Shown piece by piece: positions 42,232 to 51,347 of a DNA stretch of 58,795 bases. Source of the DNA: Pseudomonadota bacterium. GTDB lineage: Bacteria > Pseudomonadota > Gammaproteobacteria > Burkholderiales > Burkholderiaceae_B. Below the pieces are notes generated by a model. It was given only the letters and a program-made list of their open reading frames with translations. It did no database searches and was not told the DNA's origin. The translations under genes and the position numbers were made by a program. Every line of letters starts with the position of its first letter. Position 1 is the first letter of the stretch. The stretch is from positions 1-58,795 of the forward strand of contig JAEXOO010000023.1 of assembly GCA_023439305.1 (NCBI GenBank). The letters are read 5' to 3'.

Positions 42232-42307
42232 TCCCCGATAGCTCAGTCGGTAGAGCGACGGACTGTTAATCCGCAGGTCCCAGGTTCGAGCCCTGGTCGG
42301 GGAGCCA
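42232..42307 (+). tRNA. tRNA-Asn (GTT), second copy
   Basis: Identical to the copy at 40227-40302 over all 76 bases including CCA; anticodon GTT at 42265-42267. Its promoter and terminator differ from those of the first copy, so the repeat is limited to the tRNA itself. Confidence 0.98.
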
Positions 42308-42316
42308 CTTATACCG

Positions 42317-42349
42317 AAACGCCCGCTTGGCATGCCAAGCGGGCGTTTT
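42317..42349 (+). terminator. terminator of the second tRNA-Asn gene
   Basis: A perfect 32-bp palindrome (42317-42348; arm core CGCCCGCTTGGCA) followed by a short T run, located 10 bp after the tRNA. Confidence 0.85.
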
Positions 42350-42428
42350 GCATTGCGCACCCATCTCGTGCTGCCTGCACCGGTTCGGCCTTATACTGCC
42401 GGCTTTGCACCTGCCACTTTGTGCCACC

Positions 42429-44006
42429 ATGCTTGATACCCTCTTCCCCTTTTTCGGGGGGCTCGGACTTTTCCTGATCGGCATGATGCTGCTGTCCGAA
42501 GGGTTGGTCGCCTTTGCCGGCGGTTCACTGCAACGAATTCTGCTGGCTTTCACGGGGCGGCCCATCAAGGCATTTGCCTCCGGTGCTCTGATCACGGCTC
42601 TGGCACAATCGTCCACCGCCACTACGGTCACCCTTATCGGCTTTGTCAGCGCCGGATTGATCACATTCTCCCAAGCCATCGGCGTGGTCATAGGCGCCAG
42701 TCTGGGCAATACCGCGACCGGCTGGATCGTTTCGGGCTTGGGCCTGAAAGTGAATCTGGGTTTCTATACCCTGCCCCTGATCGGCATCGGCGCCTTGATC
42801 AAGCTGCTAGGCAAAGGTCGCAGCAAAGAACTGGGCCGAGCCCTGGCCGGCTTCGGCATTCTGTTCCTGGGCCTGAGCACCCTGCAACAAGGCATGCAAG
42901 GCCTGTCCGACTCCTTCAGCATGGCGCACCTGCCGACCGGCGGTTACGGCGCCTATCTGATTATCATGCTGATCGGTCTGGCCCTGACGGCCGTGCTGCA
43001 ATCGTCCACGGCCGCTATTGCCATGACGCTGACGGCGCTGGACGCCGGTGCCATCAGCTTCGATCAGGCGGCGGCGGTCGTCGTCGGCGCCTCCATCGGC
43101 ACTACCTTGACGGGCGCTCTGGTAGCCATCGGCGGCACTGTCTACGCCAAGCGTACGGCAGCGGCCTACATTCTGTTCAATGTTATTTCGGGGCTGATCG
43201 CCCTGCTGTTGCTGCCGCTGTTTTTGAAAGGGCTGCATGCGGCCAGCGCCTACATCGACGTTGCTCCTGGCGCCGTCGCCCTGGCCGCCTTTCACAGCCT
43301 GTTCATCGGTCTGGGCGCTGTGCTGTTTCTGCCATTTACCGGATTGTTCGCGCGCTGGGTGCAGCGACTGGTTCCCGAGCGCGCAGCCCAAGCCCAGCAC
43401 TACCTGGATGACAGCCTGTTAAGCGTCCCGTCCGTGGCTGCCGAAACAGCTCAACGCACGCTCGAAGAAACCGCCACACGTCTGCTGAACATGTATCAGC
43501 AAAGTCTGGAGATGGCTTTGCCCGAGTCCGCCCCCGCCGACCTGCAACAGATCAGCACCGTGCTGGAGCAGGCCTACGACTTCGTGGTGCGCATACAAAG
43601 CCCGGCTGACGACGAAACCATGGCGGCGCGCCTAAGCGCGCAACTGCACGCCATCGATCATCTTCTGCGACTGCAGAGCCGTATTCAGCATCGGCCGGAT
43701 ACCGACCTGCGAGACGCCCGCTACCAAGAAACCAGTACGTGCGCCGCGCGGATGGCTGGTCTGGCCCTGAGCGGCCTGCACGGCCAGGCTCAGAGCCATT
43801 GGCTGAGCAAGGTCGAAGCTGATGCCGCGCTGCTGGCGCAATCCCTGCGCACCCTACGCAGTGATCTGCTCGCCGGCCCCCTGGCCGCGAATGATGCCTC
43901 GCGCACTCTGCGCATCACCGACACCTATCGCTGGTTCGAGCGCAGCGGCGCCCATATCTGGCGCGCCAGCCACTATTTATCGCTGGCGCGCCCCAATCCC
44001 GCCTAG
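42429..44006 (+). CDS. Na/Pi cotransporter family protein (NptA/YjbB type)
   Basis: Membrane transporter for phosphate, driven by sodium in characterised relatives. From ATG 42429 it is 525 residues. Two inverted repeats carry the QSST signature (ALITALAQSSTATTVT near residue 65 and AVLQSSTAAIAMT near 195), and a C-terminal PhoU-like helical domain runs from about residue 335. The frame opens earlier at 42327 but that part overlaps the tRNA terminator. It is convergent with a phosphatase gene only 8 bp away. Direction of transport (import or export, as YjbB may do) is not decided by sequence. Confidence 0.9.
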   Translation: MLDTLFPFFGGLGLFLIGMMLLSEGLVAFAGGSLQRILLAFTGRPIKAFASGALITALAQSSTATTVTLIGFVSAGLITFSQAIGVVIGASLGNTATGWIVSGLGLKVNLGFYTLPLIGIGALIKLLGKGRSKELGRALAGFGILFLGLSTLQQGMQGLSDSFSMAHLPTGGYGAYLIIMLIGLALTAVLQSSTAAIAMTLTALDAGAISFDQAAAVVVGASIGTTLTGALVAIGGTVYAKRTAAAYILFNVISGLIALLLLPLFLKGLHAASAYIDVAPGAVALAAFHSLFIGLGAVLFLPFTGLFARWVQRLVPERAAQAQHYLDDSLLSVPSVAAETAQRTLEETATRLLNMYQQSLEMALPESAPADLQQISTVLEQAYDFVVRIQSPADDETMAARLSAQLHAIDHLLRLQSRIQHRPDTDLRDARYQETSTCAARMAGLALSGLHGQAQSHWLSKVEADAALLAQSLRTLRSDLLAGPLAANDASRTLRITDTYRWFERSGAHIWRASHYLSLARPNPA

Positions 44007-44014
44007 CGTCTACA

Positions 44015-46096
44015 TCAAGCTCCGACCACGCCGCCATCTTTGCGCCAGATCACGACAGTAGCGGGACGCGGCCGGCTGGCCTTGTCGCCATCCGGCCACG
44101 TGGAGACAGCCGTCGGCGTCTTCTGGGACGGCTCCACCTCCATGCCTTCGCCCGGGTGCTGGATATTGATAAAGACATAGCGCTGGTCCGGTGTCCAGGT
44201 AATGCCAGTGACCTCACAGCCTTTGGGGCCAACCAGGAAACGATGCACCTGCTTGCTGACAGGGTCGGCGATCAGCATCTGGTTATTGCCGTGCCCTTCG
44301 TACTTGCCCTTGTTGGTATAGTTGCCGTCCGTTTGGATCCACAGGCGCCCGTGAGTGTCGAAAGCCAGGCCGTCAGGACTATTGAACGCATTGTCCTTGG
44401 TGACATTGACCGAACCGCTCAAGAGATCTCCCTCGGGATGAATATGCGGATTGCCAGCCAGCAGAAAGATGTCCCACTCGAACGTGTCCTGAGCCGGATC
44501 GCCTCCCTTTTCACGCCAGCGCACAATCTGCCCGTACGGATTTTCCGCCCGGGGATTGGCGGCATCGACGCCGGGATGCTTGGGGCCGCCGGGCCAGCGG
44601 GCCTTGTCCTTGCCCCTGTCGCTATTATTGGTCAGGGTGACATAGGCTTCGCGCGTCACCGGGTGCACCGCCACCCACTCGGGGCGGTCCATGGACGTCG
44701 CGCCCACGGCATCGGCCGCCTGACGGGTCTTGACCAACAGTTCGCCCATATCCGCGAACAAATCGCCCAGTTTCCGGCCATCCGTAGTCGGGGTGTCCAG
44801 CACCAGGGGAATCCAACGCCCCGCACCGGCCCCGTCAGACGCGGCACCTTCCGAGCTGAAGTGCGCCACATACAACACGCCGCTGTCCAGCAGCAAGCGG
44901 TTGCGGGCCGGCTGAGCCGGATCGAAACGCCCGTCAGACACGAACTTATAGATGTATTCGCTGCGCTGATCGTCGCCCATATAAACGACTACGCGCTTGT
45001 CGTCAGCCAACGTCATGGCCGCATTCTCGTGCTTGAAACGGCCCAGTGCGGTCAGCTTCTTGGGTATGGAGTGCGGATCGAAAGGATCGATCTCCACAAT
45101 CCAGCCGAAGCGGTTGCTTTCATTGGGCTCGCTGGTCCAGTCAAAACGTTCGTCGTGCGTATCCCAGCGATAATCGCCGTCCGCCGCCTTGCCGGATCCT
45201 TTGTAGCGCTGCAGATGCGCCTGCTGGGCCGCATCATGGTAATCCGCGGCCTTTTCCTCCTGAGTGCCCACGCCGAAATAATCCGTGAAGTTTTCCTCAC
45301 AGGTCAGGTAGGTATTCCAGAGCGTATAGCCATTGCCGCAGTTGCCGAAGGTGCCCAGTACCAATCGGCCCGAGGCGTCGGCGCCGGTCTTGAGCAAGGC
45401 ATGGCCGGCGGCCGGACCGACCATGGCCATAGGCGTATTGCCATTGATGCTGCGATTGAAAGGGGAGTCCAGCACGGGCTCCCAGCCCTTGTCCCCGTTC
45501 AGGCGAATATGCACGACCGACGCGCCCTGCGCATGTTGGGACTTGCGCACCCAATCCGCACTCCATTGCGCATTGGCCGGCACAACGCCATCCGGGAAGA
45601 AAAAATGAGGGGTGATGTATTCATGATTGGTCACCAGCAAGCCTTCGGTGCTGTTGCTGCCAATCTGGCTGCCGCTGGCATCAATCGGGAAGAAATGCAT
45701 GCCGTCGTGGTTGTAACCGATCTGCTGCGCCTGGGCGTCGCCGCCCTCCGACGCGTCGCCCTTGAACTGCGCCGAATGGGTGAACAAAGGGTCGCCCCAG
45801 CGATTGATGACTTGATGCTCATAACCTTGCGGCAGCGCGATGGTGTCTTCGGTGCTGGCCTTCACAGGGGAAAAGCCCAGGCTGGGCGCGCCCGCGCCAC
45901 CCGTCGCCGCCTTGGCGGGAGCCGCCGGCTGCGCAGTGGCGGGCAGGCCCGCGCCTAAGCCCAGAAAACCCAGCGCGCCGGCGCCAAGGCCGCTTTTCAG
46001 AAAACGGCGACGCGCCGACACACGGGCCACGACGCTGTCGAAGCTCTCACCTGCGCCCGGGTTGGCAGCGATGTCGTCCAGATCCAGCTCTTTCAT
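44015..46096 (-). CDS. phoX: PhoX-family alkaline phosphatase, Tat-exported
   Basis: Secreted phosphomonoesterase that frees phosphate from organic esters; PhoX enzymes use Ca/Fe. The 693-residue precursor has a twin-arginine signal (RRRFLKSG at about residues 29-36, then a Gly/Ala/Leu-rich core ending ATAQPA). DUF839/PhoX segments follow, such as GLLVTNHEYITPHFF, CGNGYTLWNTYLTCEENFTD and FNSPDGLAFDTHGRLWIQTDG. Length is normal for the family. The upstream region carries a triple Pho-box-like repeat. It faces the Na/Pi transporter gene, a logical partner for taking up the released phosphate. Confidence 0.93.
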   Translation of the reverse strand: MKELDLDDIAANPGAGESFDSVVARVSARRRFLKSGLGAGALGFLGLGAGLPATAQPAAPAKAATGGAGAPSLGFSPVKASTEDTIALPQGYEHQVINRWGDPLFTHSAQFKGDASEGGDAQAQQIGYNHDGMHFFPIDASGSQIGSNSTEGLLVTNHEYITPHFFFPDGVVPANAQWSADWVRKSQHAQGASVVHIRLNGDKGWEPVLDSPFNRSINGNTPMAMVGPAAGHALLKTGADASGRLVLGTFGNCGNGYTLWNTYLTCEENFTDYFGVGTQEEKAADYHDAAQQAHLQRYKGSGKAADGDYRWDTHDERFDWTSEPNESNRFGWIVEIDPFDPHSIPKKLTALGRFKHENAAMTLADDKRVVVYMGDDQRSEYIYKFVSDGRFDPAQPARNRLLLDSGVLYVAHFSSEGAASDGAGAGRWIPLVLDTPTTDGRKLGDLFADMGELLVKTRQAADAVGATSMDRPEWVAVHPVTREAYVTLTNNSDRGKDKARWPGGPKHPGVDAANPRAENPYGQIVRWREKGGDPAQDTFEWDIFLLAGNPHIHPEGDLLSGSVNVTKDNAFNSPDGLAFDTHGRLWIQTDGNYTNKGKYEGHGNNQMLIADPVSKQVHRFLVGPKGCEVTGITWTPDQRYVFINIQHPGEGMEVEPSQKTPTAVSTWPDGDKASRPRPATVVIWRKDGGVVGA

Positions 46097-46164
46097 GATG
46101 CAGTCCTTTGAAGTTGTAGGCTCAGGGATGCCTTGTGCCAGGCTTTCCCGCCGTCCTCAAGGAT

Positions 46165-46193
46165 GCGAAACCCATATGACACAGATGTGAAAC
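46165..46193 (-). promoter_or_regulatory. triple Pho box upstream of phoX
   Basis: On the minus strand three heptamers, GTTTCAC (46193-46187), GTGTCAT (46182-46176) and GTTTCGC (46171-46165), are spaced by exactly 4 bases, giving the 11-bp period of PhoB sites (consensus CTGTCAT). The first two match 4/7 and 6/7. The block ends 69 bp before the phoX start, so PhoB activation under phosphate limitation is likely. Confidence 0.7.
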
Positions 46194-46280
46194 GCCTGTG
46201 CCGCACCCGATACCAACAATCACGCCCGCCAGCGCAATTCCCCCTTACAATCGGCTCAATCCACGACTCTGGAAAACTTC

Positions 46281-47369
46281 ATGTCCACACGGCCCGTCCT
46301 GCAATTTCGCACATTCCTGCTGCTGCTGACGGCGGTCTCAGCCGCCTTCGTCTGGATCCTGCTGCCGTTCTACGGCGCGGTGTTCTGGAGCGCCGTGCTG
46401 GCCATTCTGTTCGCTCCCGTGCAGCGCAAGCTGCTGGCGCGCACCCGTGGCCGGCGCTCCCTGTCCGCGCTGCTGAGTCTGCTTATCATTGTGCTTATCG
46501 TCATTATCCCGGTCATCCTGATCTCGATCTCGCTGGTGCAGCAGATCGCCACACTGTACGACTTGATGAACAGCGGCCAGCTCAATCCAGGCTCCTATCT
46601 GCAAAAAATCCTGAACGCCCTGCCGCCTAGCGCGCACGACCTGGCGGCCCGACTGGGCTTGGACAATTTCGCCACCCTGCAAGAAAAATTCTCCCAGTTC
46701 GCCGTCCAGGGAGGCCAGTTCCTGACCAAGCAAGCGCTGAACGTCGGACAGAACACGTTCCAGTTCCTGGTCAGCATGGGCATCATGCTGTACATGCTGT
46801 TCTTTCTGCTACGCGACGGCGTAGAACTGGGCCGCCACTGCCGCCAGCTCATTCCCTTGGGCGAAGACCAGAAAACCCATCTGTTCCGCAAGTTCACCAC
46901 CGTCGTGCGCGCCACCGTCAAAGGCAATATTGCCGTGGCCGCCACGCAAGGCGCGCTGGGCGGCATCATGTTCTGGTTTCTGGACATCCAGGGAGCCCTG
47001 TTCTGGGGCGTTCTGATGGCGCTGCTGTCTCTGCTGCCCGCCGTCGGCGCCTCCTTGATCTGGGCCCCCGTCGCAATTTACTTCTTTGTGTCGGGCAGCT
47101 ACTTTGAAGGCACCGTCCTGACAGCCTTCGGCATTTTCGTGATCGGTCTGGTGGACAATCTGCTGCGCCCATTGCTGGTCGGCAAGGACACCAAGATCCC
47201 GGACTACATCATCCTGATTTCCACCCTGGGCGGCCTGTCCGTCTTTGGCCTGAACGGCTTTGTGATCGGACCTTTGATCGCGGCCATGTTCATCGCCTGC
47301 TGGGACTTGTTCCCCTCCGCCATCCGCATTCGCGAAGAAGCTGAAGACCCGCAGGACGGTGCACGCTGA
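46281..47369 (+). CDS. AI-2E/PerM-family transporter
   Basis: Polytopic inner-membrane protein of the AI-2E transporter (PerM/YdiK) family, 362 residues, with about eight helices. Family landmarks are the paired N-terminal helices (FVWILLPFYGAVFWSAVLAILFAPV) and the C-terminal segments LSLLPAVGASLIWAPVAIYFF and DNLLRPLLVGKDTKIPDYIILIS. Members have been linked to autoinducer export or Na/H exchange, so function is not certain. It is divergent from phoX and ends in a strong terminator. Confidence 0.88.
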   Translation: MSTRPVLQFRTFLLLLTAVSAAFVWILLPFYGAVFWSAVLAILFAPVQRKLLARTRGRRSLSALLSLLIIVLIVIIPVILISISLVQQIATLYDLMNSGQLNPGSYLQKILNALPPSAHDLAARLGLDNFATLQEKFSQFAVQGGQFLTKQALNVGQNTFQFLVSMGIMLYMLFFLLRDGVELGRHCRQLIPLGEDQKTHLFRKFTTVVRATVKGNIAVAATQGALGGIMFWFLDIQGALFWGVLMALLSLLPAVGASLIWAPVAIYFFVSGSYFEGTVLTAFGIFVIGLVDNLLRPLLVGKDTKIPDYIILISTLGGLSVFGLNGFVIGPLIAAMFIACWDLFPSAIRIREEAEDPQDGAR

Positions 47370-47396
47370 CCTCTCTTCTTTTCGGTCATGACGCAA

Positions 47397-47442
47397 AAAT
47401 CGCCCCGGAAATCGGCTTTCGCCTTGATTTCCGGGGCGATTT
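47397..47442. terminator. terminator after the AI-2E-family gene
   Basis: Arms 47397-47413 and 47426-47442 form a 17-bp perfect stem (core CGCCCCGG) with a 12-base loop, A-rich on the left and T-ended on the right. It could serve the permease (+) and the MAPEG gene (-). Confidence 0.85.
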
Positions 47443-47512
47443 GCATACCACTGCTGCTCTGCCGCCTTGCCACATCAGACTAAGTGGAGCCCCTGAACCT
47501 GCCCTCGATCGA

Positions 47513-47896
47513 TCAGGTGATGAGCACCGGCAAAAACAGAATCCACACATTGACCGCCAGGGCCAGAAACCACACCAGCGAACGCAGTGCGCCCTTGCCC
47601 GACAGATACATCAGCAGGTACACCACCCGTAGCACCAGCCAAGCCATCACCAAGCTTTCCACTCGCTGGGCATCTGCTCCCGACCACAAGGAAATCAGCA
47701 CAGCAGCATAGAAAAACGGCAGGGCTTCAAAGGCATTGGCCTGGGCCGCATTCGCGCGCGCACGCCAGCCCGTCAGGCCCGCGAGCCATGGCCGGGGGTT
47801 ATTGTTGTCAAAACCTTTGCCGCCGGCCTTGGCGCAGATCGCTGCAAGCCATGGCAAAAACGCTGCCACCAGAAAACCGATCTTGATCCCAAGCAT
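47513..47896 (-). CDS. MAPEG-family membrane protein
   Basis: Small membrane protein of the MAPEG fold (membrane-associated proteins in eicosanoid and glutathione metabolism). The 127-residue product has four helices with family patterns NPRPWLAGLTGWRARANAAQANAFEALPFF and LVMAWLVLRVVYLLMYL. ATG 47896 was chosen because AGGGGG lies 5 bases upstream; the frame opens at 47932. Bacterial members are mostly uncharacterised; a glutathione-dependent activity is possible but not shown. Confidence 0.88.
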   Translation of the reverse strand: MLGIKIGFLVAAFLPWLAAICAKAGGKGFDNNNPRPWLAGLTGWRARANAAQANAFEALPFFYAAVLISLWSGADAQRVESLVMAWLVLRVVYLLMYLSGKGALRSLVWFLALAVNVWILFLPVLIT

Positions 47897-47963
47897 TGTC
47901 GCCCCCTGTCCCTGAACATAAAACGCCAACATAGCACGCGCAGCTTCAAGACGGCTGACAGCA

Positions 47964-47993
47964 TTTACAAAACCAAAAAAATCAGGCTATACT
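47964..47993 (+). promoter_or_regulatory. tRNA-Thr promoter
   Basis: TTTACA (47964-47969) and TATACT (47988-47993), 18 bp apart, end 15 bp before the tRNA gene; same -35 sequence as the second tRNA-Asn promoter. Confidence 0.7.
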
Positions 47994-48008
47994 TCATGTC
48001 TTCGGTTA

Positions 48009-48084
48009 GCCGGTGTAGCTCAGTCGGTAGAGCAGCTCATTCGTAATGAGAAGGTCGAGGGTTCGATTCCTTTCACCGGCACCA
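48009..48084 (+). tRNA. tRNA-Thr (CGT)
   Basis: A complete 76-base cloverleaf with encoded CCA. The acceptor stem is GCCGGTG/CACCGGC, the anticodon CGT is at 48042-48044 in TTCGTAA, and the T arm is GGTTCGATTCC. It decodes ACG. Confidence 0.97.
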
Positions 48085-48124
48085 TCGAAACGCAGTATAC
48101 AAACAGCAGCAATGCAAGCACTTG

Positions 48125-48151
48125 CGCCAATCCTTATGGGTTGGCGTTTTT
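48125..48151 (+). terminator. terminator of tRNA-Thr
   Basis: CGCCAATCC (48125-48133) and GGGTTGGCG (48138-48146) form a 9-bp stem with one wobble pair and a TTAT loop, followed by five T. Confidence 0.8.
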
Positions 48152-48251
48152 GTTTTAAGTGCGCTGGAAGTCAGAGCGTATTTATTAAACGCCCCCATCT
48201 TTTGAAGATCGCTACTCTCTTTATTCCTACTACTGGCCGCTAAGCGGCAGC

Positions 48252-51200
48252 ATGAGAGAGACGATGGCGAAAACCACAATAAAACAGCAGGACCGTACAC
48301 TGCCAGCTATAAAGCGCGCAGGCAGGATTTTTCGTTTAAACGCCCTGACTGGCCTGTTAATCGGTTTATCCTCCGGCCCGCTAATGGCGCAGCAAAGCAT
48401 CAGCCCCGAATCGTTTATCACACCCGAATTTCTAGGCGCCCATACCCTGCTGGATGTTCGTGCCCAATACGCCTACGCCAAAGGCTACACCGGCAAGGGC
48501 GTGCTGATCGCCGTGGTGGACGACGGGCTGGATATTGATCACCCAAAATTCGATGGCCGTGTCTCATCCCTGAGGGGCAACTACCTGACCTGGGGCGATC
48601 CTTCCTATGTCGGCCGCGCGCCTGGGCAGACTGACTTTGCCCACGGCACGCACGTCGCCGGTATCGCCGCAGCGGCTCGCGACGGCTACAACATGCACGG
48701 CGTTGCTTACGATGCCCATATTCTGCCGCTGCGCATCCTGGGGCCGACAGCGCTTCGAAGCGACACGGCAGAGGCAGACGCCTTCGCCCGCGCGATCGCC
48801 AGCGGAGCAGGCGTCTTAAATGGCAGCTACGGCCCGTCTGCGACGCCGACTCCCACTATTACGGATCCCGTGACCGGTCAGAAAGTGCCCAACCCGCACT
48901 ATCAGGTCATGAATTTCCAGGCCATCGCCTCGGATGTTGAAAGCGAGTACAACCTACTTCTGAATGCAGCAAATGCCGATATCGTGATGGTATTTGCAGC
49001 CAACAATGAGTATCTCGTGCAGCCCATCGCCAGCAAATCCCCCATGGGACTCGCGATGCTGCCCGCGATAACGCCCGAGAACACCGGCAAGGGCTGGTAT
49101 CGCTTCTTGCTCAACGACGACGGTGATGTCGACACCAACAATCCGGCCACCTGGAAACTGAACGATGTCGATGACCCCGAGCTGCTCGAAGCCGACTTCT
49201 CCGATCTGCAGGGCAGCCTGATCGCCGTCGTGGCGGTCGACAGAAACGGTGAAATCAGCAGCTACAGCAATCGCTGCGGCTATGCCCAGCTCTGGTGCAT
49301 TGCCGCGCCGGGCGGAGACGCGCCTACGGCCGGCTATGAGCGTCAGGACTCGCCGATCTATTCCACCATGCCGGACGGCACCTACGGACTGATGGCCGGC
49401 ACCTCCATGGCCGCCCCCGTCGTCAGCGGCGCAGCGGCTGTCTTGCGTCAGGCCTTTCCCTACATGACTGCGCGCCAGATCATCGAAGTGCTGCTGACCT
49501 CCGCCAACAACACAGACAAAGACTGGGGCAACAAAGACATTTACGGCTGGGGAATGCTGGATCTGGGCCGCGCCATCGACGGCCCCGTGCAATTCGGGGC
49601 CGAGGGCTTTCCCAGCACCTTCCGGGTCGACACCCAGGGATTCAACTCCATCTGGAGTAATGACATCAGCGGCACCGGCGGGCTGAACAAAAGCGGACTG
49701 GGCCATATCGTCATGACGGGCGCTAATACCTACCAGGGCCAGACACGCATTCAACAGGGCAAACTGACGGTCAACGGATCTCTGCGCAACTCGGACCTGA
49801 CCATCGAACGCGAGGGTGCCCTGGGCGGTTCGGGTACCGTGGGAAATGTGGTGGCGGCGGGCGCCGTCCAGCCCGGCAATTCGATCGGCACCCTGACGGT
49901 GGCGGGCGACTATACGCAATTGGCCGGCTCCCGGCTGGAGATTGAAATGGCGCCGGACGGACGCGCCGACCTGCTGCAGGTGCAGGGTTCCGCCGACATC
50001 CAGGGCGGCGAATTACAAATTAACGGGCTGACTCCTGATCTGTTGGGACGAGATATCACATTTCTGAATGCCGCCCGGATCACCGCGAACAGCCGCTTCG
50101 ACAATGCCGACGAGCTGAGCCTGCCCTATGTGGCCATGAAGGTACAGCAGGACAATGCGAATGCCGCCCAGCCTGGTCTGCGTCTGTCGGTCCGGCGCAA
50201 CGACCTGCCCTTCGCCGCACTGGCGGCTACCGGCAACCAGTCCGCCGTCGCGCAAGCCATCGACCAGCAAACGGTTACTGACCAGGAATACCGCGCCGCC
50301 GTCATGCTGCCCGACGCCCAGAGCGCTCACCAGCTTTACAGCCAGCTCTCCGGGGAAATCCACGCCTCCGCCCTGTCAGCGCTGATCGACACCAGTGGTC
50401 TGCTGCGCCAGGCCTCGCTAGGGCGGATGGCGCACGCCGATGTAGGCTTCAGCAATGGGCAAACAGGCGACTCTGAACCTCATGGCGCCTGGGCTCGCGT
50501 GTTGGGCAGTTGGGGTACGTTGGGAGCCAGCGACGATGCCGCGCGCCTGACCCGATCCATCGGCGGATTCATGTTCGGCGCCGACACGCGCCTGGGCGCA
50601 AACACACGCGCCGGCCTGGCGGGAGCGCTGACCAGTTCATCTTACGGCACCGATGCCATGGGCTCGGCCAAAGCGGACGGCTATCACCTGATGGCCTATG
50701 CCGGCGCGTCGCAAGGCCCATGGGTCCTGCGCGGGGGGGCTTCCTACTCGTGGTACGACATCGATACGAGACGCCATATTGCCTACCAGGGCATGGGGGA
50801 GCAAAAAGCTGATTACCGGGTAGGGTCTGCCCAGATCTTCGCAGAGGCCGCCTACACCCAGCAGTGGCTTAACGCAGCGCTGGAGCCGTATCTCAATATG
50901 GCCCAGGTCTGGACACGCCGAGGCGCTTTTTCAGAAAACGGGGCAGCCGGTGCCTTGCAGGGCGACAGCCAAAGCTACAGCACCGCATTCGCTACGCTGG
51001 GATTGCGAGGCCGATATGATTTTGCCCAGTCCAAGGAAGGGCGGTTGAGCGCCACGGCGGGGCTGGGATGGCGGCACCTGATCGGCAAGACCTCGCCTGC
51101 CAGCGACATGCGGTTTGCCGCCGGCCCCTCCTTCAGCATCAGCGGCGCGCCCATGGCCCGCAACGCCATGCTGGCCGAAGCAGGCCTGGAATGGGCAAGC

Positions 51201-51296
51201 AGCCGCAATAGCCGTCTGAGCCTGGTCTACTCCGGCCAGTTGGCCGGCGGCACCCGGGATCATGGCATCCAGGCGCGAGCCAGCTGGGTGTTCTAA
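48252..51296 (+). CDS. subtilisin-like autotransporter protease
   Basis: Surface or secreted serine protease of the S8 autotransporter type (as in Bordetella SphB1). The 1014-residue protein has a long signal region (about 1-47, ending PLMAQQS). The S8 domain carries catalytic D90 (VVDDGLDIDHP), H131 (HGTHVAG) and S385 (GTSMAAP). A beta-helical stalk follows with an autotransporter-associated repeat near 490-570, and a C-terminal beta-barrel from about 740 ends in ASWVF. ATG 48264 is an equally plausible start, with GAGAG 5 bases before it. The passenger could process adhesins or host proteins. Confidence 0.93.
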   Translation: MRETMAKTTIKQQDRTLPAIKRAGRIFRLNALTGLLIGLSSGPLMAQQSISPESFITPEFLGAHTLLDVRAQYAYAKGYTGKGVLIAVVDDGLDIDHPKFDGRVSSLRGNYLTWGDPSYVGRAPGQTDFAHGTHVAGIAAAARDGYNMHGVAYDAHILPLRILGPTALRSDTAEADAFARAIASGAGVLNGSYGPSATPTPTITDPVTGQKVPNPHYQVMNFQAIASDVESEYNLLLNAANADIVMVFAANNEYLVQPIASKSPMGLAMLPAITPENTGKGWYRFLLNDDGDVDTNNPATWKLNDVDDPELLEADFSDLQGSLIAVVAVDRNGEISSYSNRCGYAQLWCIAAPGGDAPTAGYERQDSPIYSTMPDGTYGLMAGTSMAAPVVSGAAAVLRQAFPYMTARQIIEVLLTSANNTDKDWGNKDIYGWGMLDLGRAIDGPVQFGAEGFPSTFRVDTQGFNSIWSNDISGTGGLNKSGLGHIVMTGANTYQGQTRIQQGKLTVNGSLRNSDLTIEREGALGGSGTVGNVVAAGAVQPGNSIGTLTVAGDYTQLAGSRLEIEMAPDGRADLLQVQGSADIQGGELQINGLTPDLLGRDITFLNAARITANSRFDNADELSLPYVAMKVQQDNANAAQPGLRLSVRRNDLPFAALAATGNQSAVAQAIDQQTVTDQEYRAAVMLPDAQSAHQLYSQLSGEIHASALSALIDTSGLLRQASLGRMAHADVGFSNGQTGDSEPHGAWARVLGSWGTLGASDDAARLTRSIGGFMFGADTRLGANTRAGLAGALTSSSYGTDAMGSAKADGYHLMAYAGASQGPWVLRGGASYSWYDIDTRRHIAYQGMGEQKADYRVGSAQIFAEAAYTQQWLNAALEPYLNMAQVWTRRGAFSENGAAGALQGDSQSYSTAFATLGLRGRYDFAQSKEGRLSATAGLGWRHLIGKTSPASDMRFAAGPSFSISGAPMARNAMLAEAGLEWASSRNSRLSLVYSGQLAGGTRDHGIQARASWVF

Positions 51297-51305
51297 ACCT
51301 TCCCT

Positions 51306-51335
51306 CCAGCAAGACACGAATCCGTGTCTTGCTGG
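51306..51335. terminator. hairpin between the autotransporter and secreted-protein genes
   Basis: CCAGCAAGACACG and CGTGTCTTGCTGG form a 13-bp perfect stem with a 4-base loop in the 51-bp convergent gap. There is no T run, but its length and place suggest a shared terminator. Confidence 0.7.
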
Positions 51336-51347
51336 ACAGGAACAGCA

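Noticed and set aside
44156..45958. 600-codon open frame opposite phoX
   Set aside because: phoX has a Tat signal, family motifs and a Pho box; the antisense frame has none and no ribosome site.
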